64,000 nucleotides of DNA. Source: Acanthacorydalis orientalis (lineage: Eukaryota > Arthropoda > Insecta > Megaloptera > Corydalidae). The position numbers and the translations under genes were made by a program. Below are positions 12,079-25,232 of this stretch, in pieces (the stretch's first letter is position 1; each line of letters begins with the position of its first letter). Where the stretch lies: the NCBI GenBank assembly GCA_034766995.1, contig CM068314.1, forward strand, positions 29,343,708-29,407,707. Reading direction: 5' to 3'. The notes under the pieces are model-generated. The model saw only the letters and a list, made by a program, of their open reading frames with translations. It was not told where the DNA came from and ran no database searches.

Positions 12079-14906
12079 ATTATGGTACAGATATTTATTA
12101 ATTGCTACTGTTTCTAATTTATAATCATATTTCCAAAATGAGAGATAAAACCTAATATGAACCATCCCGTTGTATTAATAATAGCAAAAAATGAACTGTA
12201 ACAATAAATAGATAAATTTGTGTTTGTTTGTGGTAATAGAAGTATGATGTTTCCTTAAAAAACAAATGTATATATTGATGCGTTTATGATGATTTTTTAA
12301 TTTTAAATATATATAAAAACTTTAAATAAATAATTCAAAAATTCAGTGAATTACAATTTACATGAATAAAATATTAATGTTATTAAATAAAAATTTAATT
12401 TTAATATAATTAAATTTTTATAATTTGAAATTAGAAGAATATTTGTTTAATAATTCTAAATTTATTTAAAAAAATAATATCATACTTTATTAAAAAAATG
12501 AAATGTGTTTTCAAATTGAAGGAAATAATATGAAAATTTTCATTTTAAAAATGGTTTTATTGTTTGAAAGACTTTATTTATAGATAATTTGTTTCACTAA
12601 ATATAAAAAAAATATGTCAAGCTATGTAGTTTTTAAGAATAATGATATTGTTTTTTCTAAATACCAATTCTTATTAAAAACACATACTATACTTTCATAA
12701 GTTAATCTTTCTATACACATTAAAATAATTATTTCAATCAAAACATGTCTGCATCTCCGCGCTTTTAAGATAACATCATCGGAACATCATTGAAAGTTAT
12801 AAGGAACATAAACAATAATAAATTATTGAATTTTTGAATAGAACTCGTTAATAGTACATGGGCTGTATTTAATTTATGAATACGAATTTAGAGCCATTGT
12901 TCCAAAAATTATGATTGTTATTCATAATTATTTAAAATGGAATTTAAAAGTTTTAAAAATAACATAGTTTTTAACATGTCATATACTTATATTGATTTAT
13001 ATGTATTTTCCCAAACCAAATATTTATTATTCTTAGTTTGTTCTTATAATTTTGATATTTTAATTTTTCTGTTTTGGATCAATCAGTTAGTTTTTAACTG
13101 TGTTTAGTTTTAATAGTTAAGATTAAGATTTTCTAGTTTTAATATTTAAGATCAACTGTGATACCGAATTGAGATAAAATTAGCTAATAAGTAATAGATA
13201 GAATCTAAATTTTTATATTCTAATATTTTTCTATATTAATATCATATTTAAAATTAACAATTTAATAATTAATTTGAATAAGTATTTATTGGTTATTTAC
13301 AGATACTTAATAATCAAACAAATAAAATTTATTTATTAGGAATAAAACGATTTAAAGAGACAATAAGCAGAAAAATAAATGAATTTGTACAGAAATTGAA
13401 GATGAAGTGTACCCGTCGGATTTTTTTTACAATTTGTTAAGTTATAAATGTGAACATAAATATCACTGATATGTAATGAATTGATTTTCAAATCAATTTA
13501 CCTGGAATATATTTACAAATATAACACCAAAAGTGTGTTAATAAAAAAGTATAAAATAGATTTATGAAAGTATAACCGATTAGACAATTATAAAATAACA
13601 CAATTTATTTCACAAGGTGTCAGATCATTAACAGATGTCAGTTATCGAATAAACGCACAACAAAATTAGTTTTCAATATGATAAATTATGCATAGTTCAG
13701 ATTATAAACGAATCTCTATATATTCAATGTAGAAAAAAACTGTTTTGTATAAGATGTTCAAACAATTTATCAAAAAAAAATTAATAAAATCTATCATGAG
13801 AATGAAAATAAATTTATAATTTATATTTATGTGAATTTATTATATTAAATTGTTTATTTTTATATTATATATACAAAATATTTAATTTTATTTAAAAAAA
13901 ATATATAGAAAGTTATCTGCCAATAATCTACTCATTGTTGATAATATCGTTATAACAATATATATATATATATATAGTTTTATATAAAATGGTTTAAAAT
14001 TAAAGCTTTCTTAAAGTAACAATAATTTTATGTTTATCATTCACATGCGATATTATTCAGAAATTCTCGAATTAAATTATAGAAAATGACAAATATGTAT
14101 ATATGTATATTTAAACTTTTTAATAAAGCTTTATAGTTCTCAAAAAAATTTGAAATAATATGTTTTTAGCAAAGAAAACTTCCATAAAATGAATAAATGA
14201 AATACATTCTCAAGCCATCCTTAAATAAATATTATCTTTCTTATTATTTATTTTTTAAAAATAAAAGGCTTTTTAAATATGGAATTTAATAAATTATTCA
14301 CTAATATCATATATATATAAATATACATTACATAATAAATAAAATTACGCAGTCATTTCTGAGTCGAAAATTTATTACGAATTATTAAAATCATTTAAGT
14401 ACTTTAATTTTCCATACGTTCGCGTGTTAAGTGCTATTTTTGTCCGTATAATATCGTGGAATGTTTAAAGTTAGAAAGCTGATTTAGTAATAAATTATTT
14501 GAAATTTCGTTGTTTCGAGAAATAACCATATGCATTTTCTTTTTAATTGTATTTCAGTTACATAATAAAAACATATAAATAAATATAGGAAATGTATTGA
14601 AATATATAATATATTTACAAAACATCAACTATTTACAACCTTACAAATATTATTTGCAAATAATTGATTAATATTAATATACAAACAATATTAAATGTTT
14701 CACTTAAAGTAATTTGAAATATTGCTGTTACTTAAATACATTTATCATTTATACATTCTTCTGTTCGTTTATTCATATTTACAAATAAGTATATGTATAT
14801 GGAATATGGAAAAAATAAATTGAAATATGTTAAATAAATATCCGAATGGAATGAAGACATTTGGAAAAGGTTTTGTTTGAAAATATATCCGAAAACTCAT
14901 CTCATT

Positions 14907-14907
<1 letters not shown>
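12079..14907. other. Long A+T-rich stretch, no gene seen
   Basis: One short TA tract at 13959-13977. No frame, RNA fold or transposon end is recognisable. Confidence 0.55.
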
Positions 14908-14984
<77 letters not shown>

Positions 14985-14990
14985 GGAAAT
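14908..14990. repeat. (TA)n(GA)n compound microsatellite
   Basis: A TA tract (about 14914-14957) changes abruptly into a GA run (about 14957-14976) and then an impure purine run. Confidence 0.95.
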
Positions 14991-15887
14991 AAGAGGGAAA
15001 AATAAAAGATTAACTCAGATCTCTACTACAGAAAACTGACATTTTAATAACATTATAATTTTTAATAAACAGATTATGTTTTGTTAGTGAAATGTACTGA
15101 ATTAAAAATTGAATATTAAAGGAAATTCCTGATAAATGGGGTGCAAATTTAAAGATAGTTTTGAAAAATTTATAAAGTACATTAAATATAACTAAAATTT
15201 CTCGATTTGCACGAAAAAAATGTTAGAAACGAGACTTGAATTAAACAACATTAGTACTGCAACGAATAGAAAAATAATATAAAAATATTCACTGTAGAAT
15301 AATATTGAACGTGTTGTTTTTACCATAGCATTTTGTTTTTAAATTTAATATTTAAAAAAGCTCTATACAAATTAAAAAAAAATAGTCATAGATGTACGAA
15401 TTACTATTTATACATCTTCTTTCTCACTAGATTTTGGTAACAATTAAATAAATCTTGTGTTCAAATTATAAAATATGATTATTATTTCTACACACTTCAC
15501 TTAAACAACAATAAACAATGAACTTTGACTTTTATTTTTCCTCGAAGTAATGTCTATGTTTTATTATAGTTCAACTATTTATCAAATTCAAATTTATATT
15601 AAGTGGTAATCAAAATTTGCTATCTGCTTTCATCTTTCTTCATTTTGATCACCACAGAGAGGATCTAAGGTTTATGTTTATCAATTTTAACAAATAAGCA
15701 AACAAAATTAGAGATTTTATAATATCTACTATAAAAATAAATCACACTTTTCAATAATTTATAAAGACCTCAAAAATATTTAAATCTTTTTTAAATTGAA
15801 TAAATTCCGTAACCCGTTGTATAGAATACAATGACAGTGGGTGAACGATGAATACTCGAAGAAAACAATTAAATCGATTATTAATTC

Positions 15888-15888
<1 letters not shown>
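14991..15888. other. A+T-rich stretch, no gene seen
   Basis: No coding or structural signature. Confidence 0.55.
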
Positions 15889-15933
<45 letters not shown>

Positions 15934-15948
15934 ATATGTATATATGTA

Positions 15949-15988
<40 letters not shown>
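15889..15988. repeat. (TA)n / (TATGTA)n microsatellite
   Basis: Two TA tracts flank a middle block of tgtatgtatatatgtata units. Open frames on both strands across it are Tyr/Ile artefacts. Confidence 0.95.
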
Positions 15989-15994
<6 letters not shown>

Positions 15995-16539
15995 AATAAA
16001 CATCAACTTGAATCACTCCAAAATGAATTATTAAAATTTACTTAAAAAATTAAAATTATAATGCTTTTTTCAACAATAAAACTGTACACTGTGTTTAAAT
16101 TTTTAAGAACTAAAACTTCTTAATCAAGCCTTATAGTTATCAAAACATTCGAAATAATATTTATTTTTAGTAAAAAAAAACTTTTTCTGTGGTCAGTATC
16201 GAATTTCATATTGATGTTCAGAAATACAACCATTCATCTATGTGAATTATATGAAAATTTTTACTTAAACAAATCATATATTCGAAAATGTATGTAGAAT
16301 TTCATATTTTTTTATGAATAATGTGAATTATTTATTTAATACATATTACACTTAAGTCGAAGAATGAAAGTCGTATTTCGACATTTAAAAAAGAATATAA
16401 ATTAAGAGAAGATTCAAATTTAATTAACTGTCGAGGCTTACGTTTTTTAATACTTCAGTGAACTCAATTAATTGTCTATTGTCACTATTTAACTACGAAT
16501 TTTGTTCATTGTAGATTAAGAGATGTATTGTTCGACAAT
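15989..16539. other. A+T-rich stretch, no gene seen
   Basis: No recognisable frame or repeat. Confidence 0.55.
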
Positions 16540-17230
16540 TGTCCATTGAATTCATGAATCATAAACGTGAGGTGGTAGCGACGAGACGATATTCTGTGAT
16601 ATTTGTATGAAATATCGTGATTTTGGTTAGTTAAAATATTATTTACAGCGTAGAACTTTCGAGTACATTTAGCAGCGTTAATATCCTATTGCAGTCGACA
16701 GTGTTACGACCGGAATGACGACTATTATTTCGACGGCGTACGATATACACTCGCATTTGTATTTATGATTAACGTAGCATATGCATGCTAGGCTAAGCAG
16801 CGCCCCGAAAATATATGACCGCCGTGTTTATTTTTATTTGATTTATTATCACGGTCCGGCTTTTCACAAAATTACTTTGCGTGCGCTTTGTAAACAAACA
16901 TTTAATTAATCACATTAATTATCTTTTTCAAATTAAGAAACAATTATGTTTAACATCATACTCCTCATTTGACTTCTAAATTCAGTCACGAGATTTCGTT
17001 CGGCGCGCATCTAAATATGTGCTACTTAGCTTCTAATTACAACACAGAAATCGAATAAATGATTCTTATTACAGCGGTTCACCTCTAAAGCTTGCCACGT
17101 ACACAATACAAACACACATAAATTTTAGTGCTATAATTTTTTTTTAAATATTTAACGTAACTCATTGTTCTTCTTACATGGAATCGACTCATTCTCCTTT
17201 CGTGTATTCAGACACTAAATAATCAGTTTT
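16540..17230. promoter_or_regulatory. CpG-containing island, candidate enhancer or promoter
   Basis: One of the clearest departures from the A+T background. Visible motifs include an octamer/POU-like ATATGCAT at 16779-16786, a forkhead-like TGTAAACA at 16889-16896 and a homeodomain-like TAATTAAT at 16903-16910. CpG-rich patches lie at 16725-16745, 16800-16830 and 16850-16885. No frame of useful length is present. The cluster of developmental factor-like sites suggests a cis-regulatory element. That is inference from composition and short motifs, which also occur by chance. Confidence 0.3.
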
Positions 17231-18102
17231 AGCTTGTTTTGCTTAAATCTTTGATAATTACGGTAGTTAGTAATTTTTATTAAATTTCATAATGTGGAAA
17301 ATTACTAAAAATGTTAATTTAATTATATACACACATACATACATATGCATTTACACATATATAATAATTGTACATATTTTTGTTTTACTAAAAATGAAAA
17401 TATGTAAAATGTTTCTATTCATATTTATAAAATAATGTAATAATTCAAGTCTCTATACACTATAAATTTTAATTTGAGTCAAATATTATATAATGTATAT
17501 ATGTGAATATAGAAAAAATGAACTAGAAATATTATTCGAAGTTTTCAGTTTCTATAAGATATTTATTTTAAGTCTTAGACTATTACTTACTGATTAATAA
17601 TTTGAAAATTAATATGTGAGATGTTTTTATACAAGTGATAAATTTTAAACAAATTGTACATTAATTTTAACTATTCCATGCTGATAGGGAAATCACAACT
17701 TGTACAATTTCCATGAATTATTATAATATATTTTACAAAATATCAAAAAAATTCTCAATTATTAGAAGATGATGTCATTTCACTATGTAAAAAATCCAAT
17801 ACACTATAATGTTTGGAAATGCTGAATGACTATCGGATTGTATATATTTCTTTAGACACCATAATGTATGAGTTAAGGATATCAAAATGTCTGTTTTTCT
17901 TTTTCATTTAATAATAATAGGATTTTTTTATGAATAAAAACGTTCTTACTTCTTCAAATTTATATTCTTATTTTAAATATTAAATAAAAACAATAGTGAT
18001 TAGAAAGAAGAATATGTAATAGCAGATATGATAGATTAACATATAGAGAAATTTAAGATGAGCATTAATATTTGTTTTAATTTTCTTCATTTTTGAGATA
18101 AG
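17231..18102. other. A+T-rich stretch, no gene seen
   Basis: Only a short acacatacatacata run near 17330. Nothing else is recognised. Confidence 0.55.
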
Positions 18103-18104
18103 TA

Positions 18105-18667
18105 TTAGGTTGGTAGAAAAATATTTGTGATCTATGCGCCCATTTGTCAAGGTTTTTCGATTTTCTTAGCTGTTTTAACTGGTTCAGAACTGTTGAATGA
18201 CTAACGATTACCTTTTGTGCAAGCTCTGGAATTGTTGTGCATGTTTCTGATTCAAATAACGGTAATAGTTGATCGTTATGAACTGAAGAAAAATGCTCGC
18301 GACCTTCTACATCTTCAAGTCTCTCGTCCCCGACACAAAATCTTTGGAACCACCATTGCACTATGTTCCTTACCAGTACCCACACCAAAAGCATCGTTTT
18401 GTTTACGAGCAGTTTCTACTGCTTTATCACACATTTTGAAAAACATATAATAATTTTGCTCTTATTCGATTTTTTCCGTCTTTAATTCAATAGCCCAATT
18501 TGAAGAAAAATTAATAATAAAACTAAAGCGGATATTACCACGATACAGACCGAAAAATGCACTTTAGAATGATATTAATACGAACACGATGACATGACAC
18601 TTTCATTGAAAAAATTATAGTTTGAATTCAGAAAATAAAAAGCGCAATTATTTTCCTACCAACCTAA
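18105..18667 (-). mobile_element. Internally deleted mariner (MITE-like), copy 1
   Basis: A 563-bp element bounded by inverted repeats: ttaggttggtagaaaaata at the left and, inverted, ttaggttggtaggaaaata at the right. Both ends are flanked by TA (18103-18104 and 18668-18669). On the minus strand it holds a 5' untranslated region and the helix-turn-helix half of a mariner transposase. It then runs straight into the 3' terminal repeat, so the whole catalytic domain is missing. The element at 27911-28467 has the same architecture and almost the same length, and the 3' terminus at 292-321 is the same type. Such copies could move only with transposase supplied from elsewhere. Confidence 0.85.
18130..18482 (-). 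pseudogene. Mariner transposase DNA-binding domain remnant
   Basis: The minus-strand frame reads VQWWFQRFCVGDERLED, then an acidic linker, then SVHNDQLLPLF, ELAQKVIVSHSTVLNQLKQL and KNLDKWAHR. These are the two helix-turn-helix motifs and linker of a mariner transposase. An upstream part (KAVETARKQNDAFGVGTGKEH) lies in another frame, so there is at least one frameshift. After LDKW the frame enters the terminal repeat (IFFYQPNT). No catalytic aspartates remain. It might still encode a DNA-binding fragment, but there is no evidence of expression. Confidence 0.8.
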
Positions 18668-18669
18668 TA

Positions 18670-20291
18670 TAAATAGGAAATAACTATAAATATATTCATA
18701 AAAAAATGTTACTTAAATAATCATTTAGGTAAAAATAGATCATCAATAACTGTAAAACCATTTTTATGAAAATACTGAATTTTATTTCATATACTAATAT
18801 ATATTATTATAATTTATTTTGAGACTTACTAAAGTTTGGTATTATTTGATATATATATATATATATATATATATATCTTTCCATTTTGTTCAAAAAAAAA
18901 AACAATTTAATTATAACCGCCAATTGAATAATACCTGAAATGTTAGAAAATACAATAGTACTATTATAATCACAATTTAACAACAGAGTTTCTAATCATT
19001 TTTTGTAGAAAAGCAAAGAATTTGAGAAAAAAATACTATTTCGAAAAAATTTAAAATGCTTTTACGAAAATATTAAATTTTTTCAGTTGTCATTTTTTTC
19101 CCAAGATATATATATATATTATAAAAGAATTCATCCAAAGTGCGCGAAAAAAGGCACAAGAGAGAATGATAGTGGACCAGAAGAAAACTCAAAGATATGA
19201 TACTGATATATATTTTATAGAGTTCAAAATTATCCAGACTTATCGTAATTTTGAAGAATACTAAAACATAATTTTTGATTCTTTTAAAATATTAAATATT
19301 GAAAATTAAATATTGAATCTTTTAAAAAAATGATCTAATAATTATATTGAGTGCGAAAACAATTAACATATAAGGATGCTCTAAAAACTTATTTAAAAAG
19401 ACATACAGCACTTATTATTTTACTCTAAATTATTAAAAGTTATCAAATTCATTAAAAAAAATTTATCCTTATTTCAACGTCGTACATTAGTATACAATTT
19501 TATGAAAAAAGCATTTCGTATGTATATTTGACTGTTAATGCAATCATTTTCAGAATATTCAATGTGTTTTGTTGATAGAGATAAATAATAATGTTTAAAG
19601 ATTTCATTCTATTAACTTCAATATTAATTTAAGCTGACATTTGTATGAAATATCAAAAATGAGCTCGTTTTATTGACAATGAATTGTGAACAATAATTTA
19701 TAAAATAACTAAATAAATGTATATGCGTAGAATATTTGAAAACAATTGTATATGAATTCATTTTAAGTACACCAACTAAGGTTAATGTCACCTAACACAT
19801 CATAACATAATATTTGCTTTGTTATAAAATAAAAAAAAAGTATAATGAAACTGTTAGTCGTACAAAACCTTAACAAAAACTTCCACAACTTTACCCACAG
19901 TGTATATCTGATAAAAATGCTCTCCTATTTATAAATACAGCAGATTTATTATAATTACGCCGTAAACTTCAAATAGAATTAATTATACATTTTCAATAAA
20001 ATAATTAAGGATATAATAATGCTTAGGTGTTATTCAAAGCGAATACGTTATAAGCATAAAATGTATAATAATAAATCGTAGAGGATTTCTAAAGGATACA
20101 ATTTTTTACTCACGCGTAGCCTTCATACGGCATTGCTTCAAATTAAAGCGTATTAAATCACATTATTAAATACGTTTAATGATTATTTCTACGAAATATA
20201 ATAAAAGTATACCGTTTTAAATATTCAGTTGTGTGTATGTAAGAGATCTAGAATACGAAATAAATGTTTTATTATAAATATATTCACATGA

Positions 20292-20322
<31 letters not shown>

Positions 20323-21401
20323 CTTGAACAGATCCGGATTTATAATTAGGTAAACATTCAGATTTTCGATAATAAAAATAATTAAATGGTTTTTCTTTGA
20401 TTTTCTATAAATTTCTATAAAATTTCTATAAATATAATAAGTATTCTAGGATCAATATAAACAATCACCACATTTTTAAATTTTAAACTGATAACTCTGA
20501 ATTAAAGTATGCTCCACAGGTAACAGGCAAATTAATATGGCATTATTATTCTTAAGTAAATTGTAAAATTTTAAAAAATTTAAAATTTTGTAAAATGTGA
20601 TTTTTACTCCCAGGCGACTAACATATGATTTATTTTTGAAGCAAAGCAAGTGTTTAATTTAAAAAAAATATTAAAAATTAATTTAATTGAAATTCATTTT
20701 AAATAGATTTGGTTGGATATTTTCGTTATATTTTAAAATCATAAAAATGTTATAAGAATATTCAAATAGTTATATATTTAGGTTACTTTTACATTTTCCA
20801 TTATTAAAATTTACCGAATTTCAGTTAATTGAAATTATTTTTATGAAAACAATTTATAGTTTTACATTTTTTTAATTGAGTTTTAAATTTTTCGGAGGTG
20901 CAGTCGGTTTATTTGACTGAAGAGCTATACAACTATTAATCGAAAAAAATGTTTTGTGAGTTGATAATAAACATTAATATACTAAGATAAATTGAAAATG
21001 TTAGACATATTTATTAAACATATATCTAAAAGTAGAAAAAGAAATTCATATAATATTAATTCAGACATATTTTTCATTGTTATAAATTGTTAATTTCGAG
21101 TTTGATAAGTAGATTAAATGTAAAATAATTAAAAACTAATTATATAAGAGTGAACAATGTTGAAGAAAAGCTGACAATTCAATTGAGATACGTAAATAAA
21201 ATTCTAATTTGTAAATTAATTGAAGTTGTATGCCCAAGACTACAAAATTGAAACACCGCTGAAATGATGACAGTGTGCCTAAGCAACAATTGTCATTAAT
21301 TGAAAAAAAAATCAGTAAGCAAACATATTTATAAACTAATATACTAATCAAACAATTTACCCCAAAGATATAGAAAAATCAAATATTTTATAAAATATGC
21401 G
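18670..21401. other. A+T-rich stretch with short TA tracts, no gene seen
   Basis: TA tracts lie at 18849-18876 and 20292-20316. A patch at 19135-19200 (gtgcgcgaaaaaaggcacaa) and another at 20110-20160 are slightly G+C-richer. A minus-strand 71-codon frame at 21136-21351 lies just beyond the hAT relic but does not match the expected hAT C-terminus. Confidence 0.5.
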
Positions 21402-21740
21402 TTTTAATAAAATATTCTGGTAAGTACAAATAAAAATCTGGAATACCAACTTCATTATATTTTTCTTTTAGCAATGTGTTGCTCTGAATTTCAATCAATT
21501 CCATTTGGATGTTACTTTTTGCTTCTTCAGCGTGAAAATACAACAGAGCTTTATATAGTAAAAAATCATTTTCACATGCCTTGAATCGTTCAAATCAGTT
21601 TTCAAATTCAAATAATAATTTTTTAATATTTGAAGCATATTTGCTAAAATCACAACCGTAATATAATTCTTGATAATTTTTGCAAGTAAGAAAATTAACT
21701 AAATCGGAATTGACCATAAAACTGTGTTACTTGCAATATA
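21402..21740 (-). pseudogene. hAT transposase C-terminal region remnant
   Basis: The minus strand reads NSDLVNFLTCKNYQEL, CDFSKYASNIKKLLFEFEN, one in-frame stop, FERFKACENDFLLY, and then IQMELIEIQSNTLLKEKY followed by NEVGIPDFYLYLP. The LQMELIELQ...LK.K(F/Y).....PEFY.YLP pattern is characteristic of hAT transposases of the GTF2IRD2/SCAN-associated type. The family's C-terminal dimerisation segment should follow but is not visible, and the frame stops near 21402. The fragment is not functional. I did not have a search to confirm the subfamily. Confidence 0.6.
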
Positions 21741-21883
21741 CTTCTATAATTGGCAATGTTTTAAAAATGCATATTCTGTTTTTTATTTTAAATTCTATTT
21801 TTTTATTTTAATAAAATAAACTTCAAAGTTTGGGTCGCGGGTCGCATTCTAGAGTCTTGTGGCCTGCTTGTTTGACATCACTG
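21402..21883 (-). mobile_element. hAT-superfamily transposon remnant with one terminal repeat
   Basis: The right edge, read on the minus strand, begins CAGTGATGTCAAAC. It continues through a patch rich in GGCC and CCGCG-like sequence, which is the classic look of hAT (Charlie/GTF2IRD2-type) termini. About 150 bp inside, a C-terminal transposase stretch begins. Most of the gene is therefore missing: either an internal deletion joined the 5' end to the C-terminal part, or the copy decayed. No matching second terminus was found to the left. Confidence 0.55.
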
Positions 21884-22539
21884 TTATACATGAATATCTT
21901 CTTCAGCTAATTTTTATAGTCATAGTAATTGTAAATATGCTTTTTGTGGCAATAAGTTGAGTAGCATATGTTTAAATAAGGAATAATTTTCAATTTTTAC
22001 TGATTTTTCTTTCAATCAGCTATTAAAAATTCTCAATGAAAAATGTTAAGATTCAATATGCAGAAATAAATATCGTTCCAAACACACATGTTTTTATAAA
22101 AGAGTGAAAATTCATCAACCTGCTTATTAAGACATGTCGATTTACTTTTTTTATATGATTGTTACTTTTAATAATTTATTTTTTAGTACATAACCATTAT
22201 TTACATAAAAAAGAAACGTATTCCTCGATAAAATTAATGTTGATTAGTCTTAAAATTATTTAAATATATAACCTAAATTTACGAGTTGAGTTCCGACAGC
22301 AATTTTTTAGTTTTCTAACACTCTGAAGGGACAAATAGAACAAAATCAAATATAAAATTAAAAGTAGGATTATTTTCACTTATTTAAGTTTGCAATAAGC
22401 CGAAATTATACGCACAAGAATTATTAAAATTTATATTTATTTTTGTACAAAATTATTGAACAAGTGAAATTGTATTATTTGTGTATTATTTTAGTATTGA
22501 AAATTTGATATTAATAATGGTCCGTTGACGACAAAAAAT
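21884..22539. other. A+T-rich stretch, no gene seen
   Basis: No recognisable feature apart from the hAT terminus on its left. Confidence 0.55.
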
Positions 22540-22880
22540 CAGTTGTTGATACTAAACTAAAATCCGACCATTTACATTTTCCCATATGAATGTATGACCA
22601 TACAAAATGTCAAAACTGTATTCTAACCGAGAACTCCGGCTCATACAGCACACACATTATAATAATACTTAAATGCCTGCGTTTAATATTAACTAGTAAA
22701 GCACAACCTTCGTAAAATTCTCAGAAATAATTTTAAATAACGTACGAGAACACGCGACGTCCGAACACGGCCACATGGAAGTGAAAAAGACAGAAAGTTA
22801 TGTTTATGCATATCTTCAAAACGGCTATAAAAACGTTTTTATTGCGTTTAAATAGGGGTGAAATTTCACTAATTATCCAT
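22540..22880. promoter_or_regulatory. Higher-complexity island, candidate non-coding element
   Basis: CpG-bearing patches at 22628-22640 and 22740-22775 (acgtacgagaacacgcgacg). A caudal/Abd-B-like tttattgcg lies at about 22838-22846. No frame of note. Candidate only. Confidence 0.22.
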
Positions 22881-23909
22881 AGATATGTGTAAGCGTCGCT
22901 TTGTACTTAAATTTATTCATACGAATTTATTATTCAAGGTGAAATTTCAGATGTGTATGGATTTACTGTTTTAATAGTGGACACTATTGTTTTCAACTTG
23001 CAAGATTAAAAAAAATCCTATAGATAGTCAATAATGAACATTTAAATATAATACTCAAACACATAAAACGTTTCTTTGTAGGATATTTTTAATAGTTTCG
23101 TTTTAATTGAATTATTTCAAACGATCAAAAATTGATTGGAAAATAAATTTTAAAAATTGTTTCGTTACAAAAATAAAAACCGTTTTTTTAAATATTGTTA
23201 AAAATATACACTATGATAAATATTTATTAAATTCAATGAATTCGTTGATAAAATAAAACTATTAATATCTTGAAAATAAGTTTGTATTGTATTTATCCAT
23301 TGTGTAACATTTTCTTCACAAATTTATATTTTGATCTTGGAGAAAAGGATTATATATTTTATAAAACATAATACTTTTACTTTATTTTTTTTATTAGTAG
23401 TCTGAAATTTTATGTACGAAAGTTTATACTATATTTATTATTAAAATTCGTGAAAAAATCAATTATCGATAGATTTATTTCATTTATAAGTTAAAAATTA
23501 AATCTTAAATTTACAAAAAGATTCGAAAAGCATTTATATTTAACAGGATCAGTATTAATAAAATTTGTGTCAGTTAAAAGTTTTGTTTCTGATAAGAAAT
23601 CTTATTAACAGTTTTTTATATTTTGAGTAAATATTATCATTAATTATTGTTTTTATTGCGAATGATGATTTTATAAAATATGTAAGAAAAAGTATGAATA
23701 AAAATATATTTTTGGAATCAGTTTTTTTAAAAAAATATTACATACATTTTTTCAAATTTATTATTATCTTGTGATACAAATCATTTCAAATTAAAAATGA
23801 TCAACAAATGATTATTACTCTTTTTAGAATGTTCCTTGAGCACATTTCGATAACGCAGCTATAATGTCCAAAATTCTATGATACAGATGATTGTTCTGTA
23901 CCCTAGCGT
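22881..23909. other. A+T-rich stretch, no gene seen
   Basis: No coding, RNA or transposon signature. Confidence 0.55.
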
Positions 23910-24000
23910 TCTGAAGATAATTACATCATCATCTAAATGCACATAAGTAATAATCGAAAAGGATTAATAATCATTTATTGAATATTTTTAAACAAAAATA
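23910..24000 (+). repeat. Dispersed repeat with gaagatgat core, copy B
   Basis: Reads tctgaagataattacatc, then aagtaataatcgaaaaggat, taataatcatttattgaata and tttttaaac. The block order matches copies C and D. Diverged, so probably old. Confidence 0.35.
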
Positions 24001-24785
24001 GTTTTTATAATTTTTAAGATGAGAAAATAAGTGCCGGTTTAAGTAAAATTATAAAAAAGTATAGAATACTTTTTACTATCTCATAAAAACAGGCTTGTAA
24101 ATGTAAGGAGTGAATTATCTATTTGAAAAAAAAATTCAGTAAAAAATATCAATATCAAAGTTTTTATGCTATTTAATTAATTAAAGAAAACAAAGTATTT
24201 ATTTGTAACATGAAATTAGAGTAGCTATGTTTTAGTTTACTAATTCCATTTTTATTATGTTTTTATTTAATTATCAAATTCATTCAGTATCTAACTTAAA
24301 AATAGTCTTACTGAAAGAACTTTCTAATGTGCTTAAACATATCATTAATTATTCAATATTATAATTACATAATTTCTGTATACTTAGTTTAACTATCAAG
24401 AATAATAAATGGATTCTTTATTAAAAATTCAACTGAATTCGGAATGAGTAATTTACAAATTTATATGAACAAAAAAAAAATAAGGAAGATGAACACAACA
24501 AAGTATCATTTAAAATATTCGTATGAACATTTAAGCATGTTATTACATAAAAAAATGTATTGTTTTCATTACATATTTCGTGATTTTGTTGCAGAAAAGA
24601 ATAACATTGTCTGATTTCTTGTAAGATAATATTTATATTTACTGAAAGAAATCAACACGCAAATCCAATTTCGTACACCGTGGGATATTTGTACACACAC
24701 AGTGTATGAAAATATCACATACTGTAAATATACCAAATAAATAGATCTGTACTAACATACATACTCGTATATATGGGCATGCATA
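24001..24785. other. A+T-rich stretch, no gene seen
   Basis: Nothing recognisable. Confidence 0.55.
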
Positions 24786-24814
24786 GTATACATACATACA
24801 TACGTATGTATATG

Positions 24815-24860
<46 letters not shown>

Positions 24861-24866
24861 TATATG
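24786..24866. repeat. (CATA)n(TA)n microsatellite
   Basis: catacatacatacgtatgtat leads into a TA tract at about 24821-24857. The Tyr-rich minus-strand frame is an artefact. Confidence 0.95.
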
Positions 24867-25167
24867 AACAATAATTAATATATTTTATTTCATATGTATA
24901 TGGAACGTGATTGTGTGATACAATATAAAAATGTACAAAAGACAAATCAGCACAGAAAGACAGACATTAGTCTCAGTATGTAATTATCGTGAAACAGGTG
25001 GCCATCTACTTGTTACTAAGTTATCATACCATCTAATTTGTGTTTAATTACTCGCATTTATTATAGCTTAAGTTGCCGGTCTCTTTTTTTTTATAAAGTA
25101 TGTATATAAAAAAGTGCTGTATATAAATATTTATTTTTTATAGAACGTATATTAACATAAAGGGATG

Positions 25168-25170
<3 letters not shown>
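24867..25170. other. Short A+T-rich stretch, no gene seen
   Basis: A slightly more complex patch lies at 24905-25085, without frames or folds that I recognise. Confidence 0.5.

Positions 25171-25232
<62 letters not shown>
25171..25232. repeat. (TA)n microsatellite with TGTA flank
   Basis: About 48 bp of TA followed by tgtatgtatgta. Confidence 0.95.

Noticed and set aside
18217..18450. Plus-strand 77-codon frame
   Set aside because: Antisense to the mariner DNA-binding domain on the minus strand.
24920..25085. Slightly G+C-richer patch after a microsatellite, considered as an exon
   Set aside because: Stops in all frames within short distances and no splice-site pair.
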